Assembly (NCBI RefSeq): GCF_002878395.1
Contig: NW_025862277.1
Span: 285,451-349,450 of the forward strand
Direction of reading: 5' to 3'
Origin: Capsicum annuum
Lineage: Eukaryota; Streptophyta; Magnoliopsida; Solanales; Solanaceae
Length of the DNA: 64,000 bases
Below, piece after piece: positions 56,659-64,000 of this stretch. Numbering within the stretch: position 1 is the stretch's first letter; the number at the start of each line of letters is the position of its first letter. Below the pieces are notes generated by a model that searched no databases, was not told the DNA's origin, and saw only the letters and a list, made by a program, of their open reading frames with translations. The position numbers and the translations under genes were made by a program.

Positions 56659-59378
56659 TGAAACACCTTATATTTTTGGCCTAGACTTTAAAGCATTGTT
56701 CTTACGTGTGTTAACTCTAATTCCATGAGTTTATTTTGAATACACATGTCATGATCTTTATCCTAGTGTGTGAAGTGATTTCTAGGTAAAACATGTTCAT
56801 AAGAATCACTTAGAAAAAAGTTGTAATAAGATCTTTTGATTCGTCCAATGTTTGGTATTCGATTCTACAAGGGTCTACTTTGAATGTGTATAACATTTTA
56901 TATGTGTAGAATTTTACATCTCAAGACCCACCAAATTGAAGATAATTGAGTCAGCTTTCCAACAATATTAATTTCGCCTTACTCCGATACCTGAGCAAAA
57001 TATTATAGCCATTTTTGTGAGAGAGGAAGTAGCTGTGTGCAATTAGCATGTGACACATACTCCATTTCACCCCTCAAGGATCATGCGATGTAGCATGTGG
57101 TTTATGATCCATTTGGTGATCTATAGAATGTGACGCATACTCCATTTCACCCCTGAGGTTTCAAGCTTTCGGTCAGAATTTTCCAGGGGCATTTCAGTCC
57201 TTTCCCTTCACCCAACTAATCTAAAGCACAAGATTTAGGGTCCCAAAAGCATCAGTTACTATTTTATTCTCAAAATTTCCCACAATTTAAAGCACTCCCT
57301 CTTAATAACAAACCCTAGCTCTTCAACATTCAAGGTGAATTCTTAAGAAACCACCAAGAACTTCACGAATTCTTCAAGCAAGGTATGTTAGATGTTCATC
57401 TATGGTCCCTTTCCACCCATGGAGTCCAAGAACCCAAATTTCAAGTTTAAAAGAATGATATTTACATGTTATTATGAACTTTATCCATGAACTTCTATGA
57501 ATTTCAATTTTAAATGATATTTACAAGCAATTGTTGTTGATATTAAACCTTACACATTTGCATGGTTCTATTCGCATGTTAAATTCCTAAATCCATGATT
57601 TTTAGTATTTCAATTATTTTAGCATCTCATGTTTTGACTTTCCTCATTCTCAAGTCTATGAATTTCAAGTGTGTTATGAAATTCCTAAATTATTGGGGTT
57701 TGAATAATGACTCCTTGTTATGTTTTTGAGAGCTTTTTGATAGAAAGAGTCCTTACACGTTTAAAGTTGAAGTATGTTTAGCTATATCTTGGCAATTCAA
57801 TTTTCAAGTTATGTTTTCAATTGATTTCACGTGGAATGCATTATAGTATGTTTTAACTATTGTGACTTCCATATCATGTTCATACATATTTAGAATAAAA
57901 TCCTCAATTTATGATTTGGTCATGTGATTGTGCTATCTTTTCATGTTTAAAAAGCATCCCCATGTTAAATTCTTAGTCCCCATGTATTTTGTGAGATGCT
58001 TAAGTGAATAATTGAGAACAATGATTTCCTACCATTGGTTCAAATGAGATGCTTAAGTGAATAATTGAGAACAATGATTTCCTTCTATGGTTTGAAAGTT
58101 TTCATGTAGTCCTATTGTCATTGCTATCGAGTCCTGGGGCTTATGAATACCCAAAATTTAGCTTTTTACTTAGTTTTAGTAGCTTTAGAATAGTTCTAGA
58201 TAAATCATAAGCATTACCACTTAATTAGCCTTCACGATCAGTTACTTATCCAGTTAAGTTAGTTAAGTCCAGTAATCGGTGTCACTCAATTGAGAGTAGG
58301 AGTCAGCACTGAGAAAACCAAGGGATGGGGGCTTACCCTTCTATTAGGACTAGGTCCTTAGAAACAATCTATAAGTTCTAGAACTACGTAGCTAGCGTAG
58401 GTTATGGGATGTCACCCGTGAGCTTAGGACTGACAATCTCAGGGATCACCCGCTAGATTATGACTGATCTCAAGAGTCACCCGCTAGATTAGGACTGACT
58501 CCATAACTATTGTTAGTACCAGTGGCATGGTACTATCACCCTTCCAACTGGGGTTACAAGTTGGACACCTCGATCAGCTCTGACTAGGGCAGGTCGGTTA
58601 GATGATACCTCCCACAATTTTAGTTTTAGTAATCAATTTGGAATTTAGTTTAATCTTGCTTGACCATGTCATATAGTTTATTAGTTATTTAGTTACCAGA
58701 TTTTAGTATTTTAATTTATAGACTATTTCAGAACTTATTTTATGCCTGGTCAGGCATTCTCAGTCTTTATAGTTTATATGCATTCTTAGTCAGTACCTTA
58801 TGCTATACATTAAGTCAGTTATTACTTATGCACGTGAACCCATATATATCAGCCTAACCTCATTTAGCACACCAGTACATTCAAAGTATTGATTGCATAC
58901 TCATTTCTTATGCTATGATGTCTTATATCATAGGCTCGGATGCTCGTATTCCTAGTCGTACTTAGTCTTTAAAGTGCATCAGCAGCAGCCATGGTGAGTC
59001 CTTATCCTTCAAGGATGAGTTATCTTATATTTAGTTATGTTAGTAGTTCAGCTATTTATTCATTCAGAGTTAGTTGGGGGCTTATCCCATCAACTCCATA
59101 GTTAGACAGTTTAGAGGCTTTCAGAATAGTAAAGACAGTCAGTCAGTTTTCAGTTGTTATTATCAGCCATTTTATCAGTATTGTCACTATTTTTTTACAT
59201 ACATTATTAGAACTATTATTTAAAACCTTATGGCATTTTTCAATTAAATTCTACATATGATTATTTGTTATTAGTTTTACCTAGTTCTCATAGAAGTACT
59301 AGTATCATGGTTTAGCTTATGGTCACTTGTAACCGTAAGCTCCTTATGGCATCCAAGGTGTACTCTCGAGGTGTTATA
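56659..59378 (+). repeat. Element C 3' LTR
   Basis: Starts tgaaacaccttatatttttg and ends ctctcgaggtgttata, 2,720 bp, about 86% identical by eye to the 5' copy over the first 125 bases. It is longer than the 5' copy for at least two visible reasons: about 100 bases near 57610-57710 that are absent from the 5' copy, and a 53-bp tandem duplication (57992-58044 and 58045-58097). The palindromes near 57040-57140 are more decayed than in the 5' copy. Confidence 0.9.
57992..58097. repeat. 53-bp tandem duplication in element C 3' LTR
   Basis: The unit tgagatgcttaagtgaataa...acaatgatttcct occurs twice in direct succession at a spacing of 53 bases. The 5' LTR has it once (near 52279), so it arose after insertion or in one LTR only. 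Confidence 0.9.
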
Positions 59379-59553
59379 GTTACACTTTAGGGAGATTCAA
59401 GTATTTAAGGATCAATGGAGTCACCTCCCTGTAGAGGAGGCTACTTGGGAGATTGAGAGCGAGATGTGAGCCCAATAACCCTATTTGTTCAAGCGTTCAG
59501 GTACATCCTAACCCTTTAGTTTTGTGGGTGAAAGTTCTTTTAGTAGCGGATAT
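59379..59553 (+). pseudogene. Element D polyprotein C-terminus
   Basis: The plus strand reads FRIQVFKDQWSHLPVEEATW, EIESEM, a stop, then PYLFKRSGT, the end of the chromodomain-type tail (family KVRWRHRPVEEATWETE..MR..YPHLF). It resumes the D reading frame lost at 51042, showing that element C interrupted this gene. It ends next to an agtagcggatat tract and the LTR. Confidence 0.82.
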
Positions 59554-60415
59554 TGCAATGACCCTCTAGGTCATTTTCTGCTCCACCCTATTTTAACATT
59601 TATAGTTTTCCTACAACTTCTCTAAGTGATTTATAACTTGCTAAAGCTGACGGTTTAATTATCGGGTTGTTTGTTTGTTTCTTAAAGCCAATTCCCTATT
59701 TAAAGTCCTTTTTGGTAAGGATTGGCTATCAAATGTAAACTTCAGGTTAATTATCTTGTATGGCAATTCTATCGATTTCATCAACTCCAAAACATTGATT
59801 TTAGACTAAGGGAACCTTTAATTTAGGTCTCAAAGTTTTTGAACTCATTTTGAGCTATTAGGCGGAACTCGATAAAAGTGACACTTAGGTGTGGGACCAA
59901 TATTTCATCAAAACAACTTTGGGTGGAAATTTTGATGGAGCCATTCAGTCTAGAATGTCAAATTTGATCAGGTAACATAGTTCATTTGTATTCACAATAT
60001 TCCAAATAAATCCCGAGGGGTCGGGGGAAACTTCACAAATTCAAAGTTCAGGTAGTACATCTACTAAAGCAAACCTTTGGTCACTTTAACGAAGGCCGCT
60101 TTAGTGTATCATCCCGTATTTTGCTTGTACTTATTCTAATTATATGGAACCTTTTATAGCCTTGTGGTATAGTAACAGATAAGATTGTTATGCAAGTGTT
60201 AATGGTGTAGATAGGTTTATAGATGCTGCCTATGCAGTTTTATGTGATACGACCAAGTTAAAGTCGATACAACTATTTAAACTTGGGATCTTAAGCTAGT
60301 ATCTAGATCTGAAGTTTAAAGTGACCAAGTGTGTATAAGTTGTAGGTTAGATTAAAGGGATTAAGAGCTGAAAATTGAACAAAATATTGAGGTTCTTGTT
60401 AGACTTAATTAAGCC

Positions 60416-60669
60416 AGTAGGTGAGTCACCTACTTGAGCTATTAGGACCAAATTAATGGACATATTGCTATGGACCATATTTGGGCAATGTAATGTACTC
60501 ATTTGGGCCCAAATTAAATAGAAGAGGAAGAAAATAGGTATATGGCCCAACACACACAATCTGCCAAGACCCAAATATAATTGAACCCAATAAGAAATTA
60601 AACAAGTAGGTGCATCACCTACTTTGAAGTTTCAGCAGCTTGGACCCTTAAGTAGGTGCATCACCTATT
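60416..60669. repeat. Three copies of an agtaggtg-NNN-cacctact palindrome
   Basis: At 60416-60434 (centre agt, giving a TGAGTCA core), 60605-60623 (centre cat) and 60651-60669 (centre cat, right arm cacctatt). Arms are 8 bp with a 3-base centre. They lie inside the 3' LTR of element D. A regulatory role is possible but unproven. Confidence 0.8.
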
Positions 60670-60822
60670 TGGACTAATTTGTGGCTAAAAATGAGGTCAA
60701 TAAGAAAAGTTCTAGAGGTCCCAATATAAGCTCAATATTGCTGGCAATTCTATTCATTTTAAACACAATTTCACCCTTTTAAACTTTAGTTTTCTCTCTT
60801 TCTTAACAAAGGTTAAGAACAG

Positions 60823-61430
60823 CAGCCCTAAAACTCCTTTTAGGGTTCTTGAAGAAACCCTCACTTTTGCAGCCCAAGGTAAGTGAAAACACTTTAGTTT
60901 TTGTTTAATTATCTCATGGAAGATTATGAAAAGATGTTATAAGTGCTTAATTATAAATGTATGGTAGAATATAGAACAAGCAATCTACTCACTTTTCTTT
61001 GATATTAAAGAACTTCTCTTTTCTTCTTTGGTTTAAAGTGTGAAGGAAAGTTCAAGTTCTTGAAGAGTTCAATTANNNNNNNNNNNNNNNNNNNNNNNNN
61101 NNNNNNNNNNNNNNNNNNNNNNNNNNNNNNNNNNNNNNNNNNNNNNNNNNNNNNNNNNNNNNNNNNNNNNNNNNNAACAGCCCTAAAACTCCTTTTAGGG
61201 TTCTTGAAGAAACCCTCACTTTTGCAGCCCAAGGTAAGTGAAAACACTTTAGTTTTTGTTTAATTATCTCATGGAAGATTATGAAAAGATGTTATAAGTG
61301 CTTAATTATAAATGTATGGTAGAATATAGAACAAGCAATCTACTCACTTTTCTTTGATATTAAAGAACTTCTCTTTTCTTCTTTGGTTTAAAGTGTGAAG
61401 GAAAGTTCAAGTTCTTGAAGAGTTCAATTA
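60823..61430. other. 100-N gap (61076-61175) flanked by identical 253-bp sequence
   Basis: Bases 60823-61075 recur as 61178-61430 at a spacing of 355, with no difference that I found, and the copy ends exactly at the gap edge. The Ns number exactly 100, a placeholder. This looks like two overlapping contig ends that were not merged, so the duplication is probably not biological. Open frames across the Ns are meaningless. Confidence 0.9.
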
Positions 61431-62446
61431 AATGAATAAGTTGCATAATTGAGGTAAGGTGACTGCTCCATTTTTTTCTCCTTGTATATGAATTTGAAAG
61501 AGAGTTATGGATGTGTTGTTATTGAGAACTCAAGAGATGATGAGTTCAATAATGGGTTACTACAATAAGAGTGATTTGGGACCGTTTTGTGGACTATTTT
61601 GTATGTTCATGTTATAAGATGCCATGTTGATGTTGGATAAGGGAGTGATTAGTTTGTAATGAAATATAGAAGAAAGGTGTGGTGGTACACCACCAAACTA
61701 ATTTTTTCCCTTGTTTACTACCCAATGTGTTTTTGTGTGTTGTTTGGAGGGTGTAATGAAGTTGAGGTGGTTCTGGTGATCTTATAAGGACATGTATGGT
61801 ATGTGGGTGTAATTGGAGGAGAAAAGGGTTAAGATAACGCCCTTGATTGAACAATTACATATTTACTGCCCGGTTACTATTTTGGTGAAGTTAAGTAGAC
61901 TAAATGTATTGGTTGGTTGATAATACTAGTTTACTATATATTCTATTGTAGATAAGTAATATAAAAGGCGAGAAGTCCAGTCGGGTTATTTCGGAGCTAT
62001 ATAACCAGGTATGTAAGGCATACTCCATTTTGTACTCTTTGGCATGAAATCGAACATTTGTTCTACCAAGTAAGTTTCCAAGGTTGTCCTGTAACAAGTG
62101 ACACATAATAGCAACGTATTATATAAGATGAAACCAATGACCTTGTTCCCACACTCTAACATATCAAAACACCTTAATACGTGTTTATTATTAAACCTGC
62201 AAATCTATCTTCTTTTGAAAATTTCAGAAGTTCTCTATTTACTAAATTAAGACCCATGTGTTATTTTAAACTCCTTAACATTTTATTGGTGTGCCAAAAA
62301 CTCTCTACCTCATTTTTGTTGCATTAAGTGCCAATTTACATGCCTCTTAGTGACAGGTTATTATTTCAAGGTACCATAATGTTATGACCATCAAAGTAAC
62401 AACCTCGAAGGCTAAATAAACTAAGTAACACAAATCTGTAAAACGA

Positions 62447-62625
62447 GTGGCAGCTCAAGGGCATAAGCCTAGCATGAAATGATCTGATACCTTTATATGT
62501 AGATAATAGCTCAGGGGTATAAGCCTAGCAGATAGTAGCTCAGGGGCATAAGCCTAGCATAGGCCGATCCCAATCTTTATATGTAGGTGGCAGCTCATGG
62601 ACGTAAGCCTAGCATGGGTTGATCC
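62447..62625. repeat. Four copies of a cagctcaggggcataagcctagcat motif
   Basis: Imperfect copies begin near 62447, 62504, 62532 and 62587. Two are followed by gatctgatac/gatcccaatc and ctttatatgtag. Spacing is irregular (about 28 or 55-57), as if one half-unit was lost. Confidence 0.82.
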
Positions 62626-63143
62626 TAATTTATCTATTTACCACTAATCAGCTGGTTATTTGCATGATATATGGCTTATAAAGATTATGAAGTAAGAAGG
62701 TAAACATGAAGAAAGGAACGTAATGTATGTATTCTCATAAGTATATATAAAGGTGGTCTACTAGTACTACTTATATTTGATTTCTATTGAGTTTTTGTAT
62801 CATGTGTTGTTACCTTCATCCTTGCATACTCAGTACATGTTTTCGTACTGACGTCCCTCACGGGGGACCTATATTTCATGCTGCAAGCACAGGTACTTCA
62901 GTTCATACACCTCATTAGTAGGAGCATAGCTATTCGGTGACTATTGGTGAGCTTTAGGTTGATTCGGGGCTTTTGGAGTCTGTTTAATATATTTTGGTAT
63001 TGTACAGAAGGTTACGAGTAGGGCAGGGGTTTGTCCTGACCCTAACTAAGTATATGATTCTTTTAGAGGCTTTGTAGACTAATGAAAAATTATGGTTGTG
63101 TCTTGCCTTTAGACATGGTGGCCCCAACGGCCAAATATTGTAT

Positions 63144-64000
63144 TGTAACACCCTGATTTTCTGAATCGGAATACTTCAAGGTGCTTATGACCCCGAACGA
63201 CCACAAGCTAACCCATGACTGATATCTGTACCTGTACACTGCAATATATGACGTAATAATGTGGAAAAACAAGAGCAATAGACCATAAGGTTCAATTGAA
63301 TAAAATATCTGACAAACATAATATCCATATGGATGGCAAATACCCAAAAACAATTGAAGTCTGAATCGAATTTGAACTAAATCTGAAAGCCTCTAAATAC
63401 TGTCTGAGTAAGGAGTTGAAGGAACACGTCTCCAACTAACTCTGTCTAGCAAAATTGACTGAAATAATAAATAAAATAAAATAATATCATCCTCAAATAG
63501 ATGAGGACTCACTGCAACTCTGGGACTAGAATGCTAGTGCTGATCTGGAACACGTGCCTCTGAACCTATGGTGTAACATAAGAGAAAGCACCGTAGCACA
63601 AATGCGTCAGTACATCTAAATGTAATGAGTATACAAGTGAGGTAGGCTGAATGCAAAGGGTTATATGCATGAACAATGCTGACTAATATGAACGTGAGAA
63701 TACATACATGCATAAGCAACTATAACTGAAATTGTGGTGATACTGACTACTGAGTCTAAATACTGACGACATGACTTTACTGATACTAAGATACTGAATA
63801 GATGAATGACTATTTTTGACAGTTTGAATTATGAAGAATGGGTCTGATTGATTGTGTCTAACAGTCCTGAAAATGAATACTAATAACATAAGCTATGACA
63901 ACTTACATAACTGTGATGATCAACAAGACCGATGTAACTGATACTGAGCAACTGTATTTAACAGTCTGAGTTCTAATGGAACTATCTGAGTTTCATTCTA
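63144..64000 (-). repeat. LTR of family A chromovirus, right part outside window
   Basis: Plus-strand start tgtaacaccctgattttctg at 63144. From 63209 it matches position 1 onward of the window (taacccatgactgatat), so both are the same family on the same strand. No PBS lies to its left, so it is a 3' LTR or a solo LTR. The open frames at 63090-63889 lie mostly in the LTR and are not taken as genes. Confidence 0.83.

Larger units (their letters stand above)
51043..59378 (+). mobile_element. Element C, gag-only chromovirus derivative, plus strand
   Basis: LTRs 51043-53604 and 56659-59378, PBS 53608-53620, PPT 56644-56657, total 8,336 bp. The flanking five bases are gttat (51038-51042) and gttac (59379-59383), a near-perfect target-site duplication. 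The interior is only about 3.05 kb and holds gag plus a damaged protease; no reverse transcriptase, RNase H or integrase motif is seen. Its LTRs are the inverted counterpart of the gypsy-2 LTRs, so an autonomous relative is present in the same window. Trans-mobilisation is inference. Confidence 0.9.
59554..63143 (+). repeat. Element D 3' LTR (contains assembly gap)
   Basis: Starts tgcaatgaccctctaggtca at 59554 after the polyprotein tail. Typical LTR features further right include gacgtccctcacgggggacc near 62850 and a splice-donor-like caaggtaagt near 60880. The right limit is set by the next LTR at 63144. It is about 3.6 kb as assembled, or about 3.2 kb without the gap and its duplicate, which is long, so an unrecognised insertion may be inside. 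Palindromes at 60416-60669 and a tandem motif at 62447-62625 are listed separately. Confidence 0.7.

Noticed and set aside
61005..61263. Open frames crossing the N run on both strands
   Set aside because: They are translated through an assembly gap and have no meaning.

Overview
This window reads as repeat-rich nuclear DNA of a flowering plant. It is AT-rich, and I found no intact host gene, no tRNA or rRNA gene and no CRISPR array. Almost everything that can be assigned is a decayed retrotransposon: Ty3/gypsy elements of the chromovirus (Tekay/Del-like), Athila-like and Tat/Ogre-like kinds, Ty1/copia fragments, an RTE-type LINE and a TRIM-like relic. A Solanaceae source (pepper, eggplant or a relative) is my impression from the style of the LTRs. 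It rests on recall and is not shown by the sequence.

Layout. 1-2690: left-hand (3') LTR and C-terminal polyprotein remnant of a minus-strand chromovirus. 2691-5821: a mosaic of an LTR scrap, a copia gag (-), a copia RT/RNase H end (+), a FAR1-related/MULE transposase-domain fragment (-), a TRIM-like relic (+) and a copia LTR with its primer-binding site (-). 5822-7470: unassigned, with a possible MITE. 7473-10579: a plus-strand RTE LINE with endonuclease and reverse transcriptase. 10580-15559: an Athila-like 5' LTR, tRNA-Asp-type PBS, gag and protease, cut off after the protease. 15560-23372: a minus-strand Tat/Ogre-like element (5' LTR, PBS, gag, tandem repeats), truncated on the left.

23373-47321 is a three-layer nest, all on the minus strand. 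The oldest chromovirus (gypsy-3: RNase H to gag, then its 5' LTR) is interrupted inside that LTR by gypsy-2 (26480-45199, target-site duplication acatc/acatt). Gypsy-2 is itself interrupted near the integrase N-terminus by gypsy-1 (30157-39844, both LTRs, PBS and PPT visible). By eye the LTR pair of the inner element is less diverged (about 88% over the first 145 bases) than that of the outer one (about 83%), which agrees with the nesting order.

47619-63143 is a second nest. A minus-strand 3' LTR (47619-49802) meets, in inverted orientation, a plus-strand chromovirus (element D). The integrase C-terminus of D is interrupted by element C (51043-59378, TSD gttat/gttac), a plus-strand chromovirus with gag and part of the protease but no visible reverse transcriptase or integrase. 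The 3' LTR of D holds a 100-N assembly gap whose two flanks carry the same 253 bp. From 63144 another minus-strand LTR begins, of the same family as the LTR at the window start.

No gene works with another here in any current sense: every polyprotein has stops, frameshifts or lost catalytic residues. I do not see a convincing new biological system. The most unusual pattern is that several distinct LTR families each carry a cluster of short GC-richer palindromes a few hundred bases inside the LTR start.
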